A stretch of 64,000 bases of DNA, taken from NCBI RefSeq assembly GCF_013410115.1, contig NZ_JACCCV010000001.1:1488001-1552000 (forward strand). Direction: 5' to 3'. The stretch is from Tunturiibacter gelidiferens. GTDB taxonomy: Bacteria; Acidobacteriota; Terriglobia; Terriglobales; Acidobacteriaceae. The notes below the pieces were generated by a model. That model searched no databases. It saw only the letters and a list, made by a program, of their open reading frames with translations, and was not told the origin of the DNA. Shown piece after piece: positions 1 through 8,309 of the stretch. The translations under genes and the position numbers were made by a program. Positions within the stretch are counted from its first letter, which is position 1; every line of letters begins with the position of its first letter.

Positions 1-1
1 A

Positions 2-250
2 GGTATCTATCTCGAAGACCTCTACGTCAGTCCCGAGCATCGCGGGAAGGGAATTGGGAAAGCTCTACTCACCCGCGTCGCCGCAATTGCTGTGTCCGAA
101 GGGTGTCCTCGGTTCGAGTGGAGCGTGTTGGATTGGAACACTCCATCCATCGACTTTTATAAGCAGTTGGGAGCCGTCATGAAGTCCGAGTGGAAGGGTA
201 TGCAGGTTTCCGGCGAAGCTCTCGCTGCTCTTGCCACACAGTCCAAATAG
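2..250 (+). CDS. GNAT family N-acetyltransferase, C-terminal part
   Basis: The reading frame is open from the window edge to TAG at 248-250 and gives 82 residues. It begins with LEDLYVSPEHRGKGIGKAL, the acetyl-CoA pyrophosphate-binding signature (R/Q-x-x-G-x-G/A) of GNAT enzymes. It goes on with the usual beta strand (FEWSVLDWN) and the helix FYKQLGA near the C-terminus. The substrate cannot be predicted. The N-terminal half lies outside the window. Confidence 0.85.
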   Translation, partial: GIYLEDLYVSPEHRGKGIGKALLTRVAAIAVSEGCPRFEWSVLDWNTPSIDFYKQLGAVMKSEWKGMQVSGEALAALATQSK

Positions 251-333
251 GCTTGGTGAAGACTGTGAGCAATTGGCAAGCGTAGCTCTTTGCGACAAAA
301 GACTTCTGCAACTTCCTCTATGCTGGAAGGAGC

Positions 334-1689
334 ATGAAAAGAATAAAAATCATCGGCGGCGGGCTGGCCGGTCCTGAAGCAGCGCTCCAGGCAGCAAAGC
401 GCGGCTGCGAGGTCGATCTTTACGAGATGCGCCCGACGCGTTCCACCGAAGCCCATCAGACCTCTGACTTCGCCGAACTAGTCTGCTCCAACTCACTGAA
501 GTCTGAGTCTGAAAACACCGCTCCCTGGTTGCTAAAGCAGGAGATGCGCCGGGCAGGCAGCATCCTGCTCGCCGAAGCGGATGCTACGGCTGTCCCTGCT
601 GGCCATGCCCTTGCGGTTGACCGCGTCGAATTCTCCAAGCGCGTCGCCCAACGAATCGAGTCAGAGCCTCGTATTCGTGTTCATCGTGAAGAAGTGACCA
701 CCCTTAACGAGGGAGACCCTGGCACTCTGACAATCCTCGCGTCAGGTCCGCTCACCAGCGCGGCGCTTGCTGCCGAACTCCAGCGCATCACTGGGTCTGA
801 CCATCTAGCTTTCTACGACTCCATCTCCCCTATCGTTGACGCGTCGTCCATTGATATGTCGAAGGTTTACTTCGCAGCGCGCTATGACAAAGGGACCGCC
901 GACTACATCAACTGCCCCTTCACCAAAGAAGAGTACGACCGGTTTATGGAGGCTTTGACTACCGCAGAGGCTGTGGAATCGAAGGACTGGGAGAGGTTTC
1001 CTGTTACCGGTACGGCTGAGAAGCTTCAGTATTTCGAAGGCTGTCTGCCGATTGAAGAGACGGCCCGACGTGGTCGCGATACGCTCCGTTTCGGTCCGAT
1101 GAAGCCGGTGGGGCTCACCGATCCCAAGACAGGCCGTTGGCCCTACGCTGTGGTGCAGCTCCGCCAGGAAAACCTCCGCGCCGACTCCTACAATCTTGTG
1201 GGCTTCCAGAATCACCTCAAGTACGGCGAACAGAATCGCATCCTCAGACTCATCCCTGGACTGGAGAACGCAACGTTCCTACGCTACGGCCAGATCCACC
1301 GCAACACATACATCCACGCGCCGTCTTTGCTCAGCGAAACTCTCCAACTCAAGGCTCAACCATGCATCTTGATCGCTGGCCAGCTCAGCGGCGTTGAGGG
1401 GTATACAGAGTCGATTGCCTCGGGTATGCTGGCGGGGATTTACGCCGCATCCATCGCGAACGGAAACACACCTGCAATTGCGCCGCGCTTGAGTGCGAAC
1501 GGGTCTCTGACCCACTACATCACCCACGCTGATACGAAGAAGTTCCAACCGGCCAATATTACTTTCGACCTTCTACCACCTCTGGAAGAAGATCTTCGCA
1601 AAAAAATCCGCGACAAAAAAGAACGTCACAAACTGCAGTGCGACCGTGCACTCGCCGCCTGGACGGAGTGGCTCGCACCCACGAATTAG
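334..1689 (+). CDS. trmFO: TrmFO, folate/FAD-dependent tRNA (uracil-54-C5)-methyltransferase
   Basis: This enzyme makes ribothymidine at tRNA position 54 using methylenetetrahydrofolate and FADH2, in the cytoplasm. At 451 aa it has the normal family length. The N-terminal dinucleotide-binding motif GGGLAGPEA sits at residues 8-16, followed by YEMRP and the conserved segment FAELVCSNSLKS. The C-terminal FAD contact region reads AGQLSGVEGYTESIASG. The ATG at 334 has a good ribosome binding site (GGAAGGAGC) just upstream. The neighbours are not functionally linked in any obvious way. Confidence 0.95.
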   Translation: MKRIKIIGGGLAGPEAALQAAKRGCEVDLYEMRPTRSTEAHQTSDFAELVCSNSLKSESENTAPWLLKQEMRRAGSILLAEADATAVPAGHALAVDRVEFSKRVAQRIESEPRIRVHREEVTTLNEGDPGTLTILASGPLTSAALAAELQRITGSDHLAFYDSISPIVDASSIDMSKVYFAARYDKGTADYINCPFTKEEYDRFMEALTTAEAVESKDWERFPVTGTAEKLQYFEGCLPIEETARRGRDTLRFGPMKPVGLTDPKTGRWPYAVVQLRQENLRADSYNLVGFQNHLKYGEQNRILRLIPGLENATFLRYGQIHRNTYIHAPSLLSETLQLKAQPCILIAGQLSGVEGYTESIASGMLAGIYAASIANGNTPAIAPRLSANGSLTHYITHADTKKFQPANITFDLLPPLEEDLRKKIRDKKERHKLQCDRALAAWTEWLAPTN

Positions 1690-1753
1690 TGAAGGGGACT
1701 GACAATTCGATTTTGAAATTGGGAGAGCTGAGATACCCTCATCGCATCAACCT

Positions 1754-2800
1754 ATGCGAATACTCTCAGCCGCCGAAGCTATCACGCCCGCTATCGAACG
1801 CACAAAGTCAATGTTCCGGCCCTTCTCTCTTCGAAGCTTCGTCAAGCTTGGGTTGGTCGCGCTTCTGGCGGAGATGGGCGCACAGTTTATCTTCCCTCCG
1901 ACCGGCCACTTCGCTTCGCATTCGAACTCTCGGTCTGGAGCGGTCTCGTGGAGTATTAATCAGCATGCTGTGGTTGCGCTGGCAGTTGTCAGCGTTTTAT
2001 TCCTTCTAATCGGCGTCTGCATGCTCTATTTCGGTTCCAGAATGCAGTTTGTTCTTATGGATCTCGTTGCTTGTCGCACCACTGTGGTCGGTCCGTCGTG
2101 GCGTCGGCATGGTCCGAAGACCTGGCCTTGGATTGGTCTCAAAGTTGCGACCTTTTTGTTGGCATTTCTGGTTATCGGCGCGGTCGCGGCTTGGCCGCTA
2201 TTGCACCTCATCCGGTCGATGCCGGCCAAGACAGGCCAGCCGCCGAGCGCTATCTTCTTTGGAAACTTCCTTTTGTTATTCGCGATGGTCGCAGGCATGG
2301 TCGTAGTGCTGATGCTCTGCCTCTGGTTTCTGCGAGACATGGTCCTGCCATTTTTGGTCTTCGAAGACGCGACTATGCGACAGGGCTTCACCAGCGCGGT
2401 AGATCTGATTCGACGCGAACCGGGCGGCGTTTTACTCTACTTCCTGATGAAATTTGTGTTAACTCTGGTCGCAGCCATTGCTGCTGAGCTGTGCATCGTC
2501 GCCACTGCGTTTATCGTAGGCATCCCTGTCGGTCTTATCGGCGGAGGTCTATGGATCCTGCTCCGCCACGCGGGACTCTTCGGCGCAGTCTTTCTCTACA
2601 CCAGCCTTGGGCTACTCGGCTTGATCTTCTTGGTGTGTCTGATGCTCACGATCGTTTGTATCGTGGGGGCGATATTGGTCTTCTATCAGGCCTATGCGCT
2701 TTATTTTGTAGGTGGACGTCTCGCCGCGCTAGGCGATCTGCTGGAGCCACCGCCTCCTCCGTTCCCGGAAGCGGTTCCCCAGCAGTTCTGTCCAATCTAG
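1754..2800 (+). CDS. polytopic membrane protein of unknown function
   Basis: The 348-residue product has an N-terminal amphipathic segment (AAEAITPAIERTKSMFRPFS) followed by about six hydrophobic stretches. The stretches alternate with short charged loops, and the tail is proline-rich (EPPPPPFPEAVPQQ). This layout resembles bacterial proteins whose N-terminus reads roughly 'A-x-ERTK-x-x-FRPF', with no established role. No catalytic motif is seen. No clear Shine-Dalgarno precedes the ATG at 1754, but the N-terminal segment looks family-like, so I kept the longest start. It lies between trmFO and the convergent der gene. Confidence 0.75.
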   Translation: MRILSAAEAITPAIERTKSMFRPFSLRSFVKLGLVALLAEMGAQFIFPPTGHFASHSNSRSGAVSWSINQHAVVALAVVSVLFLLIGVCMLYFGSRMQFVLMDLVACRTTVVGPSWRRHGPKTWPWIGLKVATFLLAFLVIGAVAAWPLLHLIRSMPAKTGQPPSAIFFGNFLLLFAMVAGMVVVLMLCLWFLRDMVLPFLVFEDATMRQGFTSAVDLIRREPGGVLLYFLMKFVLTLVAAIAAELCIVATAFIVGIPVGLIGGGLWILLRHAGLFGAVFLYTSLGLLGLIFLVCLMLTIVCIVGAILVFYQAYALYFVGGRLAALGDLLEPPPPPFPEAVPQQFCPI

Positions 2801-2812
2801 CTCTCGCCACGC

Positions 2813-4732
2813 TTATCCTATTTTTTTCTTGTTTCGAGCTTTGATCTTGAACCAGATCGGGCTTCCGATAAACCCGAAGTTCTCCCGGATCTGGTTGCCC
2901 AGAAAACGCTCGAAGGAGAAGTGCATCTTCACATCTTTGTCAGTGAAGAGTACGAACGTCGGCGGAGCAACGGCAGCCTGCGTCATGTAGTAGATCCGGA
3001 CGCGCTTGTTCATCGGTACGCTTGCCTTCTGAAAGTCGACCTTCTCCAGAAACCGGTTCATCTGTCCGGTGGTCACGCGCTTCCGTCTCTCTCGCGCAAC
3101 CAGCTCTACCTTCTTAAACACGGATTCTATGTTTTTTCCATCGGCTGCAGAGATAAACAGTAGCGGCGCATAGTCAAGGTACTTCAACTTATCCCGAACG
3201 TCTTGCTCGTAGAGCTTTTGATCGGCCGGCGGCTTGCCATCGAACAGGCGCATGCCGTCCTTGCCGGTGCGAGTCATTAGGTCCCACTTGTTGACGACGA
3301 TAATTACACTGCGTCCACTCTCGTGGGCATAGCCTCCGATATTCGCGTCAAGTGCGGCAACGCCCTCCGCCGCATCGATGATCAGCAAGGAAACGTCTGC
3401 CGCCTCCAGATGTTTTCGCGCCATGATGACTGATAGCTTTTCGGCCATCAGCTTCGTCTTCCCCTTCCGCCTGATTCCTGCGGTATCGACAAATCGGAAT
3501 GCGTGGCCGCCGCGCTCTACCACCTCGTCGACTGCATCGCGAGTGGTTCCTGCAATCGGGGAGACGATAGCTCGCTGCGTTCCTGTGAGCGCATTCAGAA
3601 GCGTACTCTTGCCGACGTTTGGCCGCCCGATGATCGCGATCTTCGTTTCGCGGCTCTCATACTCACCATGTGATCGAAGCATTCGCGGGCGTTTCGGTGT
3701 AGCGACCTCTGAGGGCTCTGTCGAGAGGGTTGCTGCGGGAGAGACGGAAAAGTCCGGGCCCGTTTCATCTTCTTCAGCTTCGTCGTTTTCGGTGAGCATC
3801 ACCTCAGGCTCTTCGATGATCTCTGCCGGCTCCGGGAGTATCTCGAATACTGCATCCAGCAGATCACCCATCCCCGAGCCGTGTTCCGCGGAGATGGGGA
3901 GCACATTCCTGAATCCGAGCCGGCGGAAATTCTCCGCTTGCGATTGCATTGCGTCGGTATCCATCTTGTTTACGGCGAGAAACACCGGCTTTCCGCCGCG
4001 TAACAGCAATCGCGCCAGTTCGAGATCAGGCGAGGCCAGCTCAGTGCGGCCATCCACGACCATCACGATCGCATCGGCCTCTTCCAATCCAACCTTCGCT
4101 TGGAGGAAGATCTCTGCTGGAATCAGAGCCTCGTCGTCGGGTACCACGCCCCCGGTGTCCACGATTCTCGCCGCACGGTTCATCCACTCGATTTCGCCGT
4201 AGATGCGGTCGCGTGTGATTCCGGGCTCATCGCCTACGATCGATCGGCGTGAACCGGTTAGCCGGTTGAAGAGGGTGCTCTTACCCACATTGGGCCGACC
4301 GCAGATTGCGATCAACGGTAGTTCGCGCGCATCCGCACTCTCGGTCTCGGTGACCATCTGAGAAGCCAGCAGCTCAATGTCCCGCCAGTCGTCCTCAATT
4401 CGTTCGCGGCCTGCGACGTTCTCCGAACGCGGCGTCTGCCGTCCGACAATCCCATCTGCCGGTCTCTCGGCCTTTGGACGAACTGCTCCCGCGGGCTTTT
4501 TAGGGGTGGCTCCGTCGGGACGGATCGCCTTCCGCTTCTCCCGTTCGGGGGACTGCTTTGTGACTCGCGAAGCTCGGTCGACGGCAGCGCGCTTGGTTGA
4601 AAGGATCTTCCGCTTCCGCGGATCTACCCCCCCGGTTGTCGGGGTGGATTTCGGGGCTCGGCCTTTTTTGGGCCGCGTACTGGCCTGCCTGTGTTTTTTG
4701 CCTAACCGCTTTCTATCGTCTTTCTGAGCCAC
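2813..4732 (-). CDS. der: ribosome biogenesis GTPase Der (EngA), with long basic N-terminal extension
   Basis: Der acts in 50S subunit assembly and has two tandem G domains and a C-terminal KH-like domain. Both P-loops, GRPNVGKST, are visible at residues 145-153 and 369-377. Each has its switch motif (DTGGV and DTAGI) and NKxD (NKMD, NKWD). The KH-like region covers roughly residues 540-630. At 639 aa it is about 150-200 residues longer than typical Der. The excess is a Lys/Arg/Pro-rich N-terminal tail of about 135 residues and an acidic linker at about 300-345 between the G domains. The start is GTG at 4730-4732; the ATG at 4737-4739 is out of frame. Confidence 0.95.
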   Translation of the reverse strand: MAQKDDRKRLGKKHRQASTRPKKGRAPKSTPTTGGVDPRKRKILSTKRAAVDRASRVTKQSPEREKRKAIRPDGATPKKPAGAVRPKAERPADGIVGRQTPRSENVAGRERIEDDWRDIELLASQMVTETESADARELPLIAICGRPNVGKSTLFNRLTGSRRSIVGDEPGITRDRIYGEIEWMNRAARIVDTGGVVPDDEALIPAEIFLQAKVGLEEADAIVMVVDGRTELASPDLELARLLLRGGKPVFLAVNKMDTDAMQSQAENFRRLGFRNVLPISAEHGSGMGDLLDAVFEILPEPAEIIEEPEVMLTENDEAEEDETGPDFSVSPAATLSTEPSEVATPKRPRMLRSHGEYESRETKIAIIGRPNVGKSTLLNALTGTQRAIVSPIAGTTRDAVDEVVERGGHAFRFVDTAGIRRKGKTKLMAEKLSVIMARKHLEAADVSLLIIDAAEGVAALDANIGGYAHESGRSVIIVVNKWDLMTRTGKDGMRLFDGKPPADQKLYEQDVRDKLKYLDYAPLLFISAADGKNIESVFKKVELVARERRKRVTTGQMNRFLEKVDFQKASVPMNKRVRIYYMTQAAVAPPTFVLFTDKDVKMHFSFERFLGNQIRENFGFIGSPIWFKIKARNKKKIG

Positions 4733-4828
4733 GGAACATCCAACTTTCTCCCGCGCACGCGTCAGGCGGCCAGGCTTATTACGCTAATTCTTCGCTTCCC
4801 CCTCTATTATAGAAATTGCAAAGCCTCT

Positions 4829-6904
4829 GTGCCGCCGATCCTTAAGCAAATCGCCTTGTCTACGACCGCTCCCATCTCGATTACGCCCGCGAAACCGGAG
4901 AATCTGCCGAATCTCCGTGATTTCTTTGCTCCTGGCGGCATTCTCTCTCGATCTTCGCTGGCTTTTGAGCATCGTCAAGGGCAGTACGACATGGCACGAG
5001 CCATTGAGGCGGCTTTCAAAGAGAAGCGTCACCTTATAGTTGAAGCTGGGACGGGGACCGGCAAGACCCTGGCGTACCTTCTGCCTGCCCTTCGTGTTGC
5101 TCGTGAGCGAAACCAGCGCGTCATCATCTCCACCGGCACTAAGAATTTGCAGGAGCAGCTTTATTTCAAGGATGTTCCTTTCCTTGAATCTCTCCTGGGC
5201 CCGCTCAAGGTTTGTTACATGAAGGGCCGCGCCAACTACCTTTGCCGGCACAAGCTCTATGCGCTCCGCGACAACCCTCTTCTCAATGGCCTCGAAGAGA
5301 TCGATCAGTTCCATCAGATTGCTAAGTGGGAGAAGACATCTGAGACCGGAGATCGCGCTGAGCTCGATCATCTTCCGGAGTCTTCCGCTTTATGGCACAA
5401 GCTCGACGCCCGGACCGAGGTGTGCCTGGGCCAGACTTGCCCGGACTGGGAGCGCTGCTTTGTCACCGCGATGCGACGCAAGGCTCTCGAGTCGGACATT
5501 GTCATCGTGAACCATCATCTTTTCTTCGCGGACTTGAACATCAAGCAACAAGCGGCAGGCACGCCTGACGCAGGCATCCTGCCCGAGGCTGCGTGTGTGA
5601 TCTTCGACGAGGCTCACGAGTTGGAAGAGGTTGCCTCCAACTACTTCGGTATCGGCCTCTCCACTCAACGCGTCGACGAGCTTACGCGCGATGTCGACAT
5701 GCTGTTGAAGGCGAAACAGGCCAGCACGTCAGCGATCGAGAGTGCCTGCGCTACTCTCAAAGACCGCTCTCGTCTGTTTTTCTCTGTTCTTCCGACGGAT
5801 CCCATGGGAATGCCGAATGGCGGAGGACGCATGCCCTTCGTTCATCGCGAAGCCTTCCTTGAGGAGAGCGGCGATACCTACATTGCTACCCTCAATGCTC
5901 TTACTCGACTTGAAAGCGAACTCGATTATCTGAAAAACGTCGAAGAGGCATCTGGGCTTCGCAAACGTGCCGCCGACATTCGCGCCCATCTGGTTTTTTT
6001 GCTTGAATCGACGGATCGCAACACGGTGTTCTGGATTGAGCGGCGCGCCGCAGGTGGAGTCCGGAACCTTGCGCGCGGAACTGGGAATGCGAGCTTTCAC
6101 ACGCATCTGCAGGCGACTCCTATCGACGTCTCCGAACTACTGACGACCTCGCTCTTCGATAACTATAGTTCTGTGATTCTTACCTCTGCGACCCTCACCG
6201 TCTCCGGAGGCTTCGACCACATCCGCAAACGCCTTGGCCTGACTACTGCTCGAGAACTGATCGTTCCATCGCACTTTAATTACGAAAAGCAGGCGCTGCT
6301 ATACCTTCCACCCAATATGCCTGATCCGCGAGAACCGGATTTTCCGGAGCGCGCGGCTGAGCGCATCCGTCGCGTGCTAGAGATCACCAAGGGTCGCGCC
6401 TTCTGCCTGTTCACGAGCTACACGCAGATGCGCAACACATACGAGCGATTGCTAGCGGAACTCCCCTACCCACTACTGTTGCACGGCACCGCGCCGCGCC
6501 ACGTTTTGTTGCAACAGTTCCGCGATACGCCTAATGCCGTCCTGTTTGGTACCTCGAGCTTCTGGCAGGGGGTAGACGTCCAGGGTGAGCAATTATCCTG
6601 CGTTATCATCGACCGTCTTCCCTTCGCCGTGCCCTCCGATCCGATCGTTGAAGCCCGTATGGAGGCCATCGAAGCACTTGGGGGGAAGCCTTTCTTCGAC
6701 TATCAGATTCCCAACGCCGTCATCACGCTCAAGCAAGGCTTCGGTCGCCTCATCCGCTCGCTTAACGACCGTGGAGTCTTGATGCTGCTCGACCCCCGCA
6801 TTCAGCGACAACGCTACGGCCGAATCTTTCTGGAGTCCCTGCCCCCCTACCGCCTCACGCAGGAGATTAGCGACGTCGAGAACTTCTTCAAAGAGCTTGC
6901 GTGA
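4829..6904 (+). CDS. DinG/XPD-family ATP-dependent DNA helicase with Fe-S cluster
   Basis: This is a superfamily 2 helicase of the DinG/YoaA/Rad3 group (691 aa). Walker A (AGTGTGKT) is at residues 73-80 and the DEAH box at 260-263. Four cysteines sit between them at 139, 199, 204 and 210 (NYLC, CLGQTC, ERC), matching the spacing expected for the [4Fe-4S] ligands of XPD/DinG helicases. The C-terminal helicase half includes FGTSSFWQGVDV and QGFGRLIRS. Known members unwind 5'-3' and help resolve R-loops or replication obstacles. The start is GTG at 4829 and overlaps nothing. An upstream promoter shared with the divergent der gene would have to lie in 4733-4828. Confidence 0.9.
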   Translation: MPPILKQIALSTTAPISITPAKPENLPNLRDFFAPGGILSRSSLAFEHRQGQYDMARAIEAAFKEKRHLIVEAGTGTGKTLAYLLPALRVARERNQRVIISTGTKNLQEQLYFKDVPFLESLLGPLKVCYMKGRANYLCRHKLYALRDNPLLNGLEEIDQFHQIAKWEKTSETGDRAELDHLPESSALWHKLDARTEVCLGQTCPDWERCFVTAMRRKALESDIVIVNHHLFFADLNIKQQAAGTPDAGILPEAACVIFDEAHELEEVASNYFGIGLSTQRVDELTRDVDMLLKAKQASTSAIESACATLKDRSRLFFSVLPTDPMGMPNGGGRMPFVHREAFLEESGDTYIATLNALTRLESELDYLKNVEEASGLRKRAADIRAHLVFLLESTDRNTVFWIERRAAGGVRNLARGTGNASFHTHLQATPIDVSELLTTSLFDNYSSVILTSATLTVSGGFDHIRKRLGLTTARELIVPSHFNYEKQALLYLPPNMPDPREPDFPERAAERIRRVLEITKGRAFCLFTSYTQMRNTYERLLAELPYPLLLHGTAPRHVLLQQFRDTPNAVLFGTSSFWQGVDVQGEQLSCVIIDRLPFAVPSDPIVEARMEAIEALGGKPFFDYQIPNAVITLKQGFGRLIRSLNDRGVLMLLDPRIQRQRYGRIFLESLPPYRLTQEISDVENFFKELA

Positions 6905-7049
6905 CATCACAAAGATCGTTTCGCGTTGAACAACTAAGCGACGACCGATCCCATCTGACCTTCTGACTGCGTATGAACGAACGGCTTTGATGCCACGCAA
7001 TCGCGCGGCCTGCCTTCAAATTCTGGTCACCGCAGAAAAGGACTCTCCC

Positions 7050-7442
7050 ATGAAAGCTTTACGGTTCATCCTCTTGGCCTCGGCCGCGCTCGCCTGTACT
7101 TTTTTCACAACTACCCTCCCCACGTCGCGGGCTATCGCGCAATCGTCAGATCAGACGACCCCGCCCGATAACTCCAAACAAAATAAAGCCCAGCAACCGA
7201 CGGCTGACACCCAGGCGCACGGCGGCACGTCGGATAGGCAGACAACTGCTCAGATTCGTAAGGCGATCATCGCCGACAAGTCTCTCTCAACCTATGCCCA
7301 CAACGTCAAAATCATCACTGTCAACGGCACTGTAACTCTCAAGGGCCCAGTTTCATCCGACGACGAAAAGCAAAAAGTAGCATCCGTTGCGGCAAGCGTG
7401 GTTTCTGCTGACAAGGTAACAAACGATCTCACCGTCAAGTAG
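7050..7442 (+). CDS. periplasmic BON-domain protein
   Basis: The product is 130 aa, with a signal peptide (MKALRFILLASAALAC...) cleaved after about residue 30. A Gln/Thr/Asp-rich linker and one BON domain follow (IRKAIIADKSL...VKIITVNGTVTLKGPV...VTNDLTVK). BON domains are found in OsmY-like periplasmic proteins and are thought to bind phospholipid or other surfaces. I chose the ATG at 7050 because it follows an AAAAGGAC ribosome binding site and starts directly with the signal peptide. A longer in-frame start at 6987 would bury the signal. The next gene is another stress-type protein. Confidence 0.85.
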   Translation: MKALRFILLASAALACTFFTTTLPTSRAIAQSSDQTTPPDNSKQNKAQQPTADTQAHGGTSDRQTTAQIRKAIIADKSLSTYAHNVKIITVNGTVTLKGPVSSDDEKQKVASVAASVVSADKVTNDLTVK

Positions 7443-7530
7443 TAGCCCACCGTCAAAGAATTAAATCAAGACGATCAACCGAGTAGATCCATCATCCACC
7501 AGTGCTGCATCCAGCAGCAAAGGAGTAATC

Positions 7531-8190
7531 ATGTCCAGCAAAAACACCGCAGTCTTCGGTATCTACGCGACTCCCAAGACCGCCGAATCCGCCGTAGACC
7601 ACATACTCGCCAAGGGTTTTCAGAATTCGGCGATCTCCGTTCTCCTTCCCGACGACGAAAGCACACGCGCCTTCGCCCACGAGAAGCACACCAAGGCTCC
7701 TGAAGGCACAGCCACCGGCGTCACCGCTGGAGGCGTCATCGGCGGATCCCTTGGTCTCCTTGCTGGTATCGGAGCTCTCGCCATCCCCGGCGTCGGCCCG
7801 CTGATCGCCGCTGGCCCCATCATGGCATCGCTCGCCGGTCTCGGCATTGGCGGAGCGGTAGGTGGACTAGTCGGAGCCCTCGTCGGTATGGGCATCCCTG
7901 AATACGAAGCCAAGCGTTACGAAGGCGCCGTCAAAGGCGGAGGAACACTCCTCTCCATCCACTGCGACACCTCTGACCAGATCGACACTGCCAAAGCTGC
8001 ACTCAAGGAGACCGGCGCAACCGACATCTCCTCCACTGGCGAAGCAGGATCGAAGGACACAACCGGCGGCCGCGGCACCTTCGGCAATCTATCTGACAGT
8101 GAGCCGATTGCCGCGCGCAAAATCGACAATGATCCGATAGACCGAGAGCGCGACCTTGTAGCCGGCGACCGAACCGTCACAAAGTACTAA
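7531..8190 (+). CDS. general-stress-type protein with glycine-rich membrane hairpin
   Basis: The 219-residue protein starts with a domain of about 50 residues (AVFGIYATPKTAESAVDHI, then SVLLPDD) resembling the YflT/general stress 17M fold. A long Gly/Ala/Ile-rich hydrophobic stretch at about residues 60-125 follows, probably two membrane-inserting helices with glycine-zipper character. Then come MGIPEYEAKRYEGAVKGGG, a second small alpha/beta domain and a polar tail. The ATG is preceded by AAAGGAG. Such proteins are stress-induced in many bacteria, but their molecular role is unknown. It is followed by an intrinsic terminator at 8217-8253. Confidence 0.8.
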   Translation: MSSKNTAVFGIYATPKTAESAVDHILAKGFQNSAISVLLPDDESTRAFAHEKHTKAPEGTATGVTAGGVIGGSLGLLAGIGALAIPGVGPLIAAGPIMASLAGLGIGGAVGGLVGALVGMGIPEYEAKRYEGAVKGGGTLLSIHCDTSDQIDTAKAALKETGATDISSTGEAGSKDTTGGRGTFGNLSDSEPIAARKIDNDPIDRERDLVAGDRTVTKY

Positions 8191-8216
8191 CTTCTTCTTG
8201 ATGGATTGCTAACGGA

Positions 8217-8253
8217 AGAGCCTGTGTCTACTCGATGCAGGCTCTCTTTTTTC
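8217..8253 (+). terminator. rho-independent terminator
   Basis: A perfect 8-bp stem AGAGCCTG (8217-8224) / CAGGCTCT (8238-8245) is followed by CTTTTTTCT. It ends the transcript of the stress protein gene. It also covers the first in-frame ATG (8235) of the downstream glucosidase, so that ATG is unlikely to be the true start. Confidence 0.85.
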
Positions 8254-8309
8254 TGCGATCGCGGAGTGCCTTGCTTGACGCGCTTGAGGCTTCCGTAGAC
8301 GATAGTGCG